Notes: a model not told the origin generated them from the sequence alone. A stretch of 64,000 nucleotides of DNA from Acanthamoeba castellanii str. Neff (GCF_000313135.1 NW_004457584.1:142016-206015); one strand, 5' to 3'; counted from the first letter of the stretch, positions 10,115 through 22,162 are shown. Numbers and translations: made by a program.

Positions 10115-13100
10115 ATGTCGCATGCTACGTCTCCTATGCATGAGGACCAGCTAGAGGGTCACGACCAGAGCCCCGACATGGCGACGGCAGTAGGTTGTCC
10201 TCCTCCTCTCCCGCCCTTGCCCGTCCCCTGTCATCCATCGCTCGCTGCCCTCGGCTTCCCCTCGCGCCCCCCTCCGCCCACCCCCAGCGCTACATACAAG
10301 CGCCACCCGCCTCCGCTCCCGCCACCCCGCCGACTCTCTACTTCGGCCTCCGCGGTGTCTACGCGCACTACGCTCTCATCATCTTGCGCTTCATCTTCAT
10401 CTTCATCATCTTCATCTTCCTCTGCTCGCCACGTAGATGATTCACCTCTACAGCGCCAGCGTTCGGCCACCGTGCCCGTGCCGCAGCCACAGCCTCGCCC
10501 GCTCACGTACATCGCGCCTCGTGCAGGGGGCACCACCCTCCTCAGCGACGCTCGACGTACTACATGCGTCTTCGACCACCCTGCCCGCCTAGTCCCTAGC
10601 GGCAGCAGCACCAGTGCTAGCCTTGTTGGCAAGGAGGTGCGATGGCGCGACGTTGCTGAACCCATGCTCGATCTGGACCAGACGAGTAGCGGAGGTGGTG
10701 GCAGCAGCGCGCTATCGTTCGGGTCTGTGCAGTTGGCGTACAGGACCTACTCGTCTCTGGACGGCGAGCCGCCGCGATTCCCACTGCTGCTACTTGACGT
10801 CTACTGCGTGGACGTCAGTTCATCAATGTGGTTCTCACCTCGCGCGGGGCCGCTGGGCATCTTCGGCAAGTCCAAGCTCGACACCGCCAAAGAGATCATG
10901 GCCCCGTACGCTTCTCCACTTCCGTTCTTCTTCTACTGCTACTGCTACGTACTACTTACCCTCTTGGCGAAGGTCGGAATCGAACCTGCGCAAGAAGCAC
11001 GAGCAGCAGAGCCAACGGCTGGAGAAGGAGATGCCTCACTACTACATTGCCAAGAGGAAGATCTGTCTCATCAAGTTCCATGAGAAAGTGAAGATGCTGG
11101 GTACGTGCAAGTAGGCCTCATCCTTGTGTCGTGTGTGTCGTGTGTGTCGTGTGTGTCGTGTGTGTCGTGTGTGTCGTGGTTTTGTCATATGAAGACCTCA
11201 TGCGCTTGGTGTTTGACAAGAAGTTGGCTTTGATGTTGTTGTGATGCATACCGCGTAGTGCCGATCGGAGATGAGGACAGACAGAGAGGCGTGTTTCAGG
11301 AACAGCTGCGCACGCTCAAGCACAAGAAGCACACGGCACTGATGGCCGCCCTCGAGTTCTGCGAGGAGGAGATTCAGAAGTGGATCGACCTCAAGCTCAC
11401 TCCTGAGGAACAGAAGATGGAGAAGGACGTCATCCTCCATCTGTTCACAGGTATGTGACGCTTCCCAACTCAGTGTCTGTCTTTTTTGTTTCCCAATGAC
11501 GATTCTCTAACGGTTGTGCGTGTGTGCGTGTGTGCATGTGTGTGTGCGTGTGTGCGCGTGCGTGCGTTGTAAATGTGTGCACGAGCAGACGGTCACGATA
11601 CTGTGGCGGACAAGCAGCGACGAGCACAGTGGCAGTCTTACGTCGGCGAGCACAACAAGAAGAACAAGAAGAACAAGAAGATCTACCGCACCTTCCTCTA
11701 CACGTTCAGCCAGGACTTCACCAAGTCCAAGGACATGGCCAAGTGGCTGAGCGAGATCGGATCCGACACGCAGCTCATCGTTGTTGATACTGCCCATCCT
11801 GAACGGGTATGTTACTGCATTTCGCGGGTTCATTGAGCAAGCCTCTGTGTTGCTGTTCTCTCGACTTACTACTTCGTTCGCTGCTATGCATGTGTCGTCA
11901 TGTCGCACACACGCAGGCGATTGACGAGGTAAACTTTTCGCGTTCTTGAGTGCAGCGTTCATATATCTTGGCTGTTCATTTCTGATCTCTCTTGTGTTTG
12001 CTGCGACTGGTGCAGAGTTGGCAGCAGCGGGACAAAATGCTGTTCACGTTGCTGCGATCGAAGCCCTCATCAACCAGCCACGTTCTCACACGCAAGCCGT
12101 CCAAGCGGTTCCGGATCGGCAAATACAACTACCTCGTACGCCGACTGCCTCATGTCTTGCTTTGTAAGAGAGCAGGCAGCCAGCAGATGCTCACACAACG
12201 TCATCATATTGTGTCCACCCCAGGCAAACGTGGACGGAGAGCACAACATCGGACTCGATTGGACTTTGGAGTACTTGAAGAAGCTCGAGATCGTGTTTCA
12301 GCAAGGTACCTTGTTCCTGGCCTGCTGTGCTGCGTGACGTCAACGAGATTATCATCTTCAAAACGTCCTAACGCTTAAACAAAACAGAGGACTTCTACCA
12401 ATGCACAAACATCTTCCGCTCCGAGGGTGATATCAGCATCGTCACCGAAGTCGACAAAGAGTTCTTGGAGGGCAGTACGTGTGGCTCATCTTCTTTCGGT
12501 CTCCATGACATCTCATGCTCCCGCTCTGTCCTCTCACTCACCTTCTCACATATGTGCCTTCCCGCAGAAACAAGCCTGGAGAGCCTGGAGCGGCCGCTGG
12601 AGGTGGCTTCTGCGACAAAGCGCATCCTGCGCCGCTCGGAGCCCTTCATTCCCCTTGAACTTCAACCCAAGCTCATCGAGCTTCTCCTCAGTACGACTCC
12701 TCTTGTGCGTGTGTGCGTGTGTGCGTGTGTGCGTGTGTGCGTGTGTGCGTGTGTGCGTGTGTGCGTGTGTGCGTGTGTGCGTGTGTGCGTGTGTGCGTGT
12801 GTGCGTGTGTGCGTGTGTGCGTGTGTGCGTGTGTGCGTGTGTGTGCGCACACACACACACACACAAGTTAACGCATGGTACGGTTATAATCGTGTAGAGC
12901 CACTTCCGGCGCTGGAGAAGGGTGTTGCGATGGCCAACATGATGCGTGACCTGCCGATGGAGAACAAGCAGTGCCTGCGGATCCTGTTCTCGATCCTCCA
13001 CACAGTGGCGGCCAACGCCGACCATACCCAGATGCCGTCGGGCCACCTGGCCATCCCGTTCGCACCCATCATCTTCAAGGGCAAGGAGATGGTCACCCTC

Positions 13101-13193
13101 TCCAACCTTGAGCAGCTTCGCTTCCAGGACTCCATCCACGCCACAGCCTACCTCATCAACAACTTCCCTGTCTTCTGCAATCTCCTCGAGTAG
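10115..13193 (+). CDS. Coiled-coil (BAR-like) RhoGAP
   Basis: At least eleven exons. Start [15 protein letters not shown]. The C-terminal third is a RhoGAP domain: [14 protein letters not shown] (the GIFR arginine-finger region), [41 protein letters not shown], and [15 protein letters not shown]; it would stimulate GTP hydrolysis by a Rho/Rac GTPase. Before it are helical, charged exons ([21 protein letters not shown].., [21 protein letters not shown].., and [19 protein letters not shown]..) that read like a BAR/F-BAR-type membrane-bending coiled coil; that assignment is inference. The 5' part (10190-10906) is Ser/Pro-rich and open throughout, so whether an intron follows GCA at 10189 is unresolved. 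The last splice (acceptor just before 12898) gives [13 protein letters not shown] 12-nt micro-exon may lie at 11917-11928. Stop at 13191-13193. Confidence 0.8.
12705..12865. repeat. (GTGTGC)n microsatellite ending in a perfect GT/AC hairpin
   Basis: About 22 copies of the hexamer GTGTGC in a RhoGAP intron, ending in GTGTGTGTGCGC followed by ACACACACAC, an inverted repeat centred near 12846. The whole tract alternates purine and pyrimidine, so Z-DNA or cruciform formation is possible. Confidence 0.9.
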
Positions 13194-13430
13194 TGTCAAT
13201 GTGGAACATGTGTGACGACATTTAATTGCACACAATCAATCTTCTTGCACATTATTACTGTTTATTTACAATCAATATTCGTAAACATAGCTTGGCTGTA
13301 CACGGGCACCCAAATAATAAAAATTACAAAATTATGTGACAATAAACATCAGAAATGTTTGACTAAAAAACCGAGAAACATTCTTGGAGTATCAAGAAAG
13401 AAACGCCAAAAACTGATGCAGCTGCTCCGA

Positions 13431-14000
13431 TCATCGGACCGGGGTGCCTCCGGCGGAGTCGTCGCGCTCGAGGACGTGGATCATGAGGGTGGCCGGGTCG
13501 TACATCACCTTGAGCCGCGCTCCGGGCGTTACCAGCGGTAGCACCACGCGCTCCCAGTCGGGCGTACGGCGCATCCGGAGCCGCTTGCAGAACCGGCTGT
13601 GCGGCAGCGGCGACGCCAGCACGATCTCCGTCGTCGTAGTGGTGGTCTGCTGGCTCGGGTGAGTGGTCGAAGAAGTGGCGGTCGTCGATGACGAAGTGGA
13701 GGAAGACGATGACGTGGCGTCGGGCTTGGTCTCGCACAGTTCAGTCGACGTTGAGAAGGAGGCCACCTTCTTGAGCCAAGGCGAGGGCGGCGGAGCGTGG
13801 ACCGACGCCGGAGATGAAGCGAAGAACTTCTTGCGGAAGAGGCAGGTGGTCTGCTGCTGTGTAGAAGTAGTGGTCGTTGAAGAAGACGATGACGCCGGCT
13901 CCGGGGCCTTCGGGTCGGCGGAGCTGAGCTCGAGCACCTGGACCGAGGCCGTGACCAGGCGGAGGTCGCCCGAGCGCTGTGCGGTGCTGCAGTTTCCCAT
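13431..14000 (-). CDS. Small MGNC-type predicted lipid-anchored protein
   Basis: A single-exon 189-residue ORF. It begins MGNCSTAQ: Gly2 followed by Cys4 and Ser5 is a good N-myristoylation plus palmitoylation signal, so attachment to the plasma or endosomal membrane is likely. The middle is Ser/Thr-rich low complexity. The C-terminal 60 residues are more ordered: RFCKRLRMRRTPDWERV, LVTPGARLKVMYDP and IHVLERDD. I do not recognise the family. It is convergent with the RhoGAP gene, whose stop lies 238 bp away. Confidence 0.65.
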   Translation of the reverse strand: MGNCSTAQRSGDLRLVTASVQVLELSSADPKAPEPASSSSSTTTTSTQQQTTCLFRKKFFASSPASVHAPPPSPWLKKVASFSTSTELCETKPDATSSSSSTSSSTTATSSTTHPSQQTTTTTTEIVLASPLPHSRFCKRLRMRRTPDWERVVLPLVTPGARLKVMYDPATLMIHVLERDDSAGGTPVR

Positions 14001-15279
14001 CTTGTGTGTCCCGGGAGTGAGGTCTGTTCGAAGCCAAAGATAGCTTGTGCGCTATACTTCTTCAGCACTGCGACGACTGGCGAGCGAAGTGTGGAGAAGA
14101 AAGGAGAGGAAGAAGGAGTTTCCGGCCACGGCACCGGAGTAGAACGAATAACGAATCGGTGCGAGTTTGGGCTCTGTTGATTACCACGTAGCGGGCTGGG
14201 CGAGTTGGGCTCTTGGCAACCGACGGGCCAGATCCCAGGTTGTCGGACGGCGGAGGCGGAGTGTGTGTCGACAAAGAAGTCTTCTCCTCGTGTGATGTGG
14301 CGCGTCTGTTGGGCGGGCGGGCTGGTCAGGCTCGAGCCCAAGTGCAAGTGCTAGCGTGCGGTGCTGGTGCGGTGGTGTGTGGTCTGGCAGGTCGTGGTGG
14401 CTTATAGGTGTCTCTCCGACTGCGGTAGCTGAAGTAGCGCCCGAAAAAAAACGGGAAGGGGGACGGGTGTGACGTCTGGGTAAGGTGCGGCCGTAGAGGC
14501 CATCCGCTTCCCTTTCCTTTGGTTCTCTGCGGCCACGAGAGAAAGGTGGACCAAGGGACCGATGTAGCTCTGACGGCCATGACTGTTTGAATAGTGATTG
14601 GCTCGCAAAGTCGGTTCAGGCGGAACTACCGCGAAAAGTCATGGGCTCGGCCTTGTCACTCGGGCTTGAAGAGGCCGCAAAGCCCGTTTGAGGTTGGTGC
14701 GCTGTCCTCCGCCCACCTCGGCTCCTCGGCTGTTGTGCGCCTCCTCTTCTTGAGCAGATTGTAGGGAAGCATTCAAAAAACTTGGCGATCAAGGCCCCAC
14801 CAGTGGAGACCTGCCGCTGCACACTAGGGCAGAGAGCCCACAGGGGAGCAAGACAATCACTACCAGTGCACAACAGGGTACCACAGAGGGCAGGTGGGCA
14901 CGTGCAGGGTGTCGTTCCCAAAGGTCCCACAGCAGTCATGCGCCACCTTAAGGTTACAAATAATAATTACGCGAAATGGGCGTTGGCGGAGGGAAAAGCA
15001 GAGGGAAAGGGAGCGAGACGGAGGGAGATAGCGGTGTACAGGGGTTTTCTGCTGGGGCGTGTCAAGAGAGAGCGCAGATTCGATCGTCGATTCACCAGCA
15101 CCGAGCCAGAGTTCCAAGAAGATAGTCCCGCTGCACACCTGGCCCCATCTCTCTCTCCATTCAATCATTCCCCTACAATCTCTCTTGGCTCTTCTCTCTT
15201 GGCTCTGCGAATCGGATAGGTCGAGTAGCGGACCCATCAGCCCAAAACACAACTCTCGAGAGATAGAGAACACACAGAG
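14001..15279. other. Intergenic, about 1.3 kb, no supported gene
   Basis: This holds the upstream regions of the MGNC gene (-) and the PAP2 gene (+). Several short ORFs occur, but none has coding-like composition or a recognisable product. A purine-rich patch lies at 14991-15030. Confidence 0.5.
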
Positions 15280-16433
15280 ATGGAGTGGGATCGACAGCAC
15301 TCTGCCTTTCTCTACCACCTCCTATCGGGCGGGCAGCCCGTCCACAAGGACAAGCTGCCACGAAAGACGAGCCCGAAGATCGAGCCGCGCACGCAGCCAA
15401 ATCAGCAGCACAGCCGAATCGGAAAGCAGCCGCCAGCAGCATCGCCCAAGGCAGCCACCAGCATCAAGAATGGAAGGGAAGAAAATAACAACAAATCGAC
15501 TCTAGCGGCCATCATCGAGCAGCAGCTGCCTTCACCGCGCGTCATGGCACTACGAGAACAGGAATTGGCGAAGGACGTGCAAAGCTTGGCCGCAGCAGCG
15601 GCAGAGAGGCGACAAGAGACCAAGCTGCTCTTCATCAAGGTGTGCTGGGAGATCATCGCGTGGTCCAACGAGGGCTGGGTGTGGGTCGCGCTCTCGCCCC
15701 TCTTCATCCTCCTCTCCTTCTTCTACCTCGACCCTGCGTCTGTTGCCAAGGTCAAGTACCTCTACATCATGCTCTTCGTCGACATCCTCCTCACTGGTGG
15801 CATCAAGTTCCTCACCAAGCGAACGCGACCCTCCTACAACAAGGTACCTTCTTCTACGCACGATTATTATTTCGGTTTATTTTTTAAAGCATATATTCAA
15901 CAACCTCTGGCACTAAGCCATCAATAATCAAGCTTTTCTTAATTGATTTGATGAATTAATCAAATCAAAGAACAACTAGTAATCCTGTGCGCGTTGTTAT
16001 TGTCGCGTGTGGCACGTGCACCAGGGCGGCCTCTTTGTGGGTCCGGACATTTTCTCGTTCCCGTCCGGGCACAGCTCTCGCGCGATGCTCCTGGCCCACG
16101 TGTCCATCTTCGTGTTCGGTTGGCAAAGCCCGTGGCGCGCCGCTGGCGGTACCCTCTCCTTCTGTCACTTACACTCTTTTTCCTTCTCGACTCGTTCTCC
16201 TTCCTCATCTCAGGAAGAGGTTGCAGCTTATCTCTCTGCCCGACTCCCACGACTGACTCCTGCTGCGGTGATGTGGTGGGCGCTCAGTGATGTGCTGGGC
16301 GGCGCTGGTGGCGGTGTCGAGGCTAGCGCTGGGCAGGCATTTCCTAACAGATGTGATGGGAGGCCTCACCCTGGGCGCACTCGAGTTCTGGGCCACCTTC
16401 CTCTTCCTCCAGCGCTTTGTGTTCACTGCCTGA
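15280..16433 (+). CDS. PAP2-type lipid phosphatase (PLPP6-like)
   Basis: Three exons (15280-15843, 16025-16148, 16288-16433), all in phase, 277 residues. The three PAP2 signature motifs are intact: KFLTKRTRPSYN (C1, KxxxxxxRP), SFPSGHSSRAM (C2, PSGH), and SRLALGRHFLTDV (C3, SRxxxxxHxxxD). Hydrophobic helices occur at WVALSPLFILLSFFY, YIMLFVDILL, LLAHVSIFVFG and FWATFLFLQRFVF. The enzyme is an integral membrane phosphatase acting on lipid phosphates or polyisoprenyl diphosphates; the GGLFVGPDIFSFPSGHSSRA stretch is closest to the presqualene-diphosphate phosphatase group (PLPP6). The N-terminal 100 residues are polar and likely cytosolic. The tight third exon ends ..RFVFTA then stop. Confidence 0.88.
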
Positions 16434-16675
16434 AGAAGAAGCAGAACAACAACAACAACGGACGACCGACGACGATCGACGATCGAACGAACCCTCCACT
16501 GTGTGTGTGTGTTTGTGTGCGATGGTGCGCACACACCGCACGGCAAGACACGACAAAACAATGCAATACATTATTTATCCACCACGCACCGCTACACGTT
16601 CGCTCTCGAACCTCGCCTTGTCTTCCATTCTTTTTCACATGTTGTGTTCACCAAAAAAATGATATCTTCATTGTT

Positions 16676-19600
16676 ATGCACAGCGCGGCAGCAAGGTGGG
16701 GCAACCACCAAGTGGCCCAGCTTACGCGGAGGAGCCGAGCGGCGACGAGGAGGGCCTTGAACGATAGCTCGGTCTTCGACAAGATGCTGAGCGCCTGGTG
16801 CGCCGATGCCGCGACGTCCACCACCGCCTGCACCTCCTTTGACCTGGGCACGCTCGCGCAAATGAACGGTGGTGCCACGAGTGGCGCGCCCTCCGCCACG
16901 GCCCTGCGCAAACGTGTGCTGGAACGCATATCCACTGCCCTACGTACCCCCCCCCTACAGCCCCGCACTTCACAATGAATTGTAATTAAAATTAAAGTAA
17001 CGCAAAAATAAAATAAAAATTAGGAATGCAATAATAATAATGATAATAAAATACAAATGCACAGATGATAAAGAAGGCATAATAAGGTGTAAAAAAATTG
17101 GTGCAGAAGGGGAGGAGGCGGGAGTGAGGGAGCTGGCCACCGCCGTGGCGAGGTTCTTCGAAGACAGCGACGTCGTCCTACTCGGTGCGCCACTGCCAGC
17201 CCTTTTGTTGTCACCGACCACAGTGCTCCATCCACCTGACACACACAGCACGCAAATGCCCACATCGCGCAGGGTATAAGATAGGGGACGTCGTGAGTGA
17301 CCTGCTTGAGCACCCACACAGCGACATGGCCGCCGGTACTGCTTTCTCTCTCTCTCTCTGCTTTCCAAATGCGAGTGTGTGCGGCCTGGACAACTGCTGA
17401 CAAGCCTGAGCGGGGCCGCACAACAATGAATGAACACAATTCAGTCGGGGTGGAGCTGTGGCTGGGCAGCAAGCGGCTGCAGGACTCCAAAGGGAAGAAG
17501 AGCGCAGGAGACGGCGGCGGCGTCGGCGGCGTCGGGAGCAACAACACGTACGCGGGCCTCTGCAAGAAGGTGTTGGGCCTGTTGGACAGGCACGACGACT
17601 GGGCCACGAAGCGGCTGGTGCTGAGCCAGCGCACCTTCTTGGCCATCCCGTCCCTTGCCCAGTTCTCGCGCCCCCTGCTCGAGGCCTATTTCGAGGTGCC
17701 CCGCCCGCGTCCGCAGCCACTCCCATACAACTACTCACCTATGTGCGGTGGCGCATGTGCGTGTGCGGTGGCGCGTGCGTGTGCGGTGGTTGTGTAGCGG
17801 TTCTTGCAAGCGTGCAGTGCGAGCGCCATGGAGCCACAGCTGGCCCGGTTGAGCGTGGAGTTCCTTCGGTCTCTGTGCAAAATCTGCGAGCACCTGTGTG
17901 ACATAGCCAATCGAGTGAATGTGAGGGTCGTGCCGACGCCCGCACACCATAGCCTCGTCCACACGACTCTGGCCATCATGGAGGTACCTCCGTGTGTGTG
18001 TCGTGTGTGTCGTGTGTGTCGTGTCAGATGTTAGTTTACATTCGCGGTGTCCAGGGGTCGACGGACGAGGAGCTCGTCACAAGCGCGATGAACCTATTTT
18101 ACTGTGGCTGGAAGGTGGATCGGGCGTGCACGCCAACTCACTCAAGATTCTGGAACGAATCGAACATCAGCACCACCCTCGACAGGTACGTCCGGCCTTG
18201 CCACGCACTAGCCTTGCTTTATTATTATTATTATTATTATTTTTGACACCTTTCTTTTTTTAATTTATTTTTCTGCAGGCTCTACAAGGTGTTGGTGCGG
18301 CACGCGCAGTATTACGACGGGGGCGTGGCGAGCTTGTTCGACCAGTGCGCGCGGTTCGTCGTGTTGTCGGACCGATGGCGCAACCAACTGGCGCAGCTGC
18401 CAGCCGATGTGCAACACGCCATGCTCGATGTGATCGCGGCCGATCCAGGTGTCATACACAACACACAACACACAAACACGACGCACGCGACACACACACG
18501 CACTGACACGCATGTGTGGTAGTGGTTCAAGCACATGCCAGGCACAATGGCCAAGGGGCGAGTTGGCTGGACGGCGGCTCCGGTGCCAGCACGCTGCGCA
18601 ACCGGCGGCGTGAGGTGGCCAAGCAGTGTCTGGTCCTACTTGGGACGACGTGGACCGATGTGGAGGAGACTGCAATGCTCAATCTGCTCACATCGTTCGT
18701 TAAACCCGATCAACCCGTGCCTATCAGGTATCGACAGATCTGCCTGTGCGTGTTGTGTCAGGTTGCTTTGTGTTGACTGTGTGCGTGTGCGTGTGCGTGT
18801 TGCGGGTTGCGTGTCGTGTGTGTCATTGGTGCACACTGGCGCACTACTAAACGTGGTGGGTGGCGACAGAGAAACGGGAGCCTTCCTCTTGGGTGCTGTT
18901 ATGGGAGACCTGGGACTCGACTCGCTTCTGCGCATGCTTGATGACCCTTCTGTACGCACGCACACGCACACGCACACGCACACGCACACGCACACGCACA
19001 CGCACACGCNNNNNNNNNNNNNNNNNNNNNACGAGGTCATGCGCAAGGCCACCATCGCCCAGATCAGCTCCTACGGCCAGACGCCCCGCCTGCTCTTCCG
19101 CCGCGCCCACCCCGAGAAGGTGTGGCGGGAGCCCGAGCCCACCGTCTACTCGCACCCGCACCAGCTGTGGTCCTACCCGCTCCTGGTCTGCACCTTCGAG
19201 ATACACCGCATCGACCTCGTCGACGGCCAGCCCATCCCCCAGCGCGCCAAGCGGGTACTTGCCCGGCTTCCTTGCCCTCAAAACCGAGTTTCCACATTTA
19301 CTCACATTGTCGACACTACCGCACACACTCCATCGCACACGCACACGCACACGCACACGCACACGCACACGCACACGCACACGCACACGCACACGCTCCC
19401 GATATGTGAGAGTCTCGATGTCACCACCAATGCATGCGCGCTCTCGTTCATCTGCATCAGGCGCGCGTGCGGTACACGGCTTGCCTGGCGTGCAGTCGGC
19501 TCTACATGCCACTCAAGGCCAACCACCTGCTCTACGCGGCGTTGGGCGGCCTCGTGCGCAACCTGCGCGACAGCTCCAATCGCGGGGTGCAGCACGCCGC

Positions 19601-19998
19601 AGCGCAAGCGCTCACCGGCCTCTTGAGCACCCAGAATCCTGTGGCAGATCGGGACCAGCTCGACGCGGAGGTCGAGAAGGTGGTCGAAGCGTGTGCGCAC
19701 GCCATTCGAGACCAGGTACGACGCGACCACAACATCACACCGCCCCGCGTGTGGTTAGAGAGCTCTCTTTCATCGTTGGTGTGTGTGTCGTGTGCCTGAA
19801 ATGTATAGCAAGCAATGGGGGACGAGCCAATCGCGAGTATAGTGAGACTACTCGCCATTGACGGCATTTTCAGCGGCTGGGTTGTCGGATGTATGCAACA
19901 CGCACACGCACACGCACACACACACATACACACACACACGCACACACACGCACACACACACACACGCACACGCACACACACACGCACACACACAACAC

Positions 19999-20037
<39 letters not shown>

Positions 20038-20117
20038 CGGCACACACACACACGCACACACGGCACACGCACACGCACACACATACACACACACACGCAC
20101 ACATACACACGCACACA

Positions 20118-20150
<33 letters not shown>

Positions 20151-22162
20151 CGGCACACGCACACACGGCACACGCACACACGAGCTTTTGACACTCGCAT
20201 TAATGCGCCTGCTCAGCGTTCCACAAGGAGATGTTAGGAACGACTTTCGATCAGCGGGTGGCGGAGAAGAACAAGGCGCGCATCGAGCGCTATCTGCCCC
20301 TCATGCTCGACACCATCGCCACCTGCGCCCACGCGCTGCCCCTCCAGATCTTCTTCCTCTTCGTACACCGCGCCATGCCTGTCTGTACAGCCCCCAACCA
20401 CCACCATCGCATTCGCCGTGACCACTCTGGAATGCAGGCGCTGGAATTACTGACGTGTTTGTCATTCCACACCGACACAGTGAGGGACGATTTGAAGGCG
20501 CTCGTGGTGAACAAGTGCTACCGACTGCTGCGTTCGGCGAGCGCTCGGCCGCAGTCGCCCGGCGATTCGTATTGCGCGGTATTTGGAACCTTTCCAGCTT
20601 CTTCGGTTCAAACTTGACTGAATCATGAAGGCATCTTCTTTGTCGCGTTTGTTGTCGTGTCGGCCGGTTACCATCAGTTACGGGCGGCGCTGCTCATCAT
20701 CGTGTGCGAGGTGGGAGCTGCACCGCTTCCGCCCTCGATCACCGCCGAAGACCTGACCGACACTCTCCACGTATGTGCCCCTTCGCCCCCGTTCCTGCGT
20801 CGGTCAGCAGCTCATTTCTTTTTTGTTTTCCGTTTTCGTTTTGTTGTTGTGGGCGCCCTGCAGGAGTCGATCGAAGAATGCACACGCGACGGCCAACAGC
20901 TTCCCGCCACCAAGACCACCGTACCTCTCCCTACCATTCTATAATTTCTGGAATCTAAGCTGAAAAGTGCTGACGCCTCGACACACACACGACACACACG
21001 ACACACACGACACACAGTTGGCGTTGGCGTGCGCGATGTTCTACGAGCGGCTTTCGCCTCACCACCTGATCCTAGTGCAACACTTCACGACGCACCATGA
21101 ACTCATCTTCAAGCTCTTCTCGCTCTGCTTCGTATATCCCGCCGCACACGCACCACCGCACACGCACCGATGCATGGCTTGCTGACGACGTGGTGCGGGC
21201 TGGGAGCAGCAAGGGCCGTGGGAAGCCAACATGCATGCCAAGCACTTCTTGGAGCACCTGGCCAACACCTCGCCTCTGGTACTGGCGCCGCACGTGGAGC
21301 AGGTGCTCACCATCGTGCACGAATCGTGGCAGCAGAAGCCCTATCTCAGCCTCGCCCTCCTCGCCGCCCTCGGTATCCCCATCATTCCACACATTCCGTG
21401 CGTCGACATCAATCACTCACCGCGCACATCGCACACACCGCACACATCGCACACATCGCACACATCGCACACACTAGCTGTGCTGATGCTTCAGTTCCCG
21501 GGGAGGACGCGCGAGTTCATGGAGACCAAGCTGCTGCCGCACATCATCAAGCAGGACACGCTCAACGACTGCCCGTCGCCGCTGCTCATCATGGCGGCTG
21601 CCCATGCGCCGGTCATCGCCGCTGCGCCGGGCGCGTTCACCGCGCGGTCGGTGGTGATGGCCGTGCGCATGCTGCCGCAGCTCCTGCGCCCGAGCGCCTG
21701 GGGCGGCGCCAACCGTGCGCACTACCGCGAGGCCGCAGTGCGCGGCGGCGTCCACCTCCTCACCGCACTGCTCGACGAAAACGAAACGAAAGCGAAAGCG
21801 CCGTCTTCGTTCTTGCGACAAGAGCGAAGGTGAGCAAGGAGCAGGCCGTGATGATGGTCGAGGCCCTGGTCGGGCTGGCCAAGCAGCAGCTGTCGACCAC
21901 CACCGACCATGCCAGTGGCCAGGGCGACGGCGAAGAAGAGGAGGCGAAGAATCGGGGCCGGGAGGTGTCGGCCTTGCGCGACGTGGCCCGTCAACTGGTG
22001 GCCCACATCCTGCCGCCGCCGCTACCGTCGATTGATGAGGACCTGACGGCCGAAGACGAAGGGTGGAGAGGTGCGCTGCGTGGGGTACTCTCGGGCGCTC
22101 CGGCGCAGGTCATCGACGACCTGGGCCTGGCTTGCTTGCTCGACGCCTGCGTGCAAGTGTAA
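16676..22162 (+). CDS. Large HEAT/ARM-like helical repeat protein, interrupted by an assembly gap
   Basis: I traced about 20 exons, nearly all with consistent phase: 16676-16943, 17107-17184, 17273-17335, 17445-17695, 17798-17983, 18028-18185, 18279-18448, 18523-18727, 18870-18951, (gap), 19461-19715, 19809-19880, 20228-20362, 20438 onward, and further exons to a stop at 22160-22162. The product is all-helical with leucine-rich antiparallel pairs (for example LSVEFLRSLCKICEHL, LSLALLAAL, AARQL-type ends) and no catalytic motif. HEAT repeats usually form curved scaffolds in trafficking or nuclear transport; which family this is I cannot say. Odd points: a BEACH-like piece at 19031-19254, and a frame change near 21780-21830 in an AAACGAAAGCG run, where the ORF ends but the next good frame (AKVSKEQAVMMVEAL) starts at once. 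That looks like an indel or a missed intron. Confidence 0.72.
18957..19009. repeat. (CACACG)n microsatellite, left of N gap
   Basis: About nine hexamers running directly into the run of Ns. The same hexamer resumes at 19317. Confidence 0.9.
19010..19030. other. Assembly gap (21 Ns)
   Basis: Undetermined bases of unknown true length, bordered on the left by a microsatellite. Confidence 0.99.
19031..19254 (+). other. Orphan exon fragment resembling the end of a BEACH domain
   Basis: Open frame without visible acceptor (lost in the gap), ending at a GTACTT donor. It reads ATIAQISSYGQTPRLLFRRAHPEKV; the pattern Q-I-x-x-F/Y-G-Q-T-P-x-x-L-F-x-x-x-H-P is characteristic of the BEACH-domain C-terminus (neurobeachin, LYST, FAN). 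It is followed by about 40 residues of unknown type. It does not match the helical repeats around it, and leaving it out also keeps the frame of the surrounding gene. Confidence 0.55.
19317..19396. repeat. (CACACG)n microsatellite, right of BEACH fragment
   Basis: About thirteen hexamers, same unit and orientation as the tract bordering the gap at 18957-19009. Confidence 0.9.
19890..20185. repeat. Long imperfect CA/CG microsatellite in an intron
   Basis: Nearly 300 bp of CACACG, CACACA and CGGCACA units between exons ending at 19880 and starting at 20228. It produces false His/Thr-rich and Cys/Val-rich ORFs on the two strands. Confidence 0.95.

Noticed and set aside
10970..11000. Antisense GGTTCGATTCC resembling a tRNA B box
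   Set aside because: It lies inside a coding exon of the RhoGAP gene and no tRNA secondary structure forms around it.
12868..13144. Minus-strand ORFs over the RhoGAP last exon
   Set aside because: Shadows; the plus strand shows a clear RhoGAP domain.
19848..20200. Long Cys/Val and His/Thr repeat ORFs
   Set aside because: Products of the CA microsatellite; no real protein.
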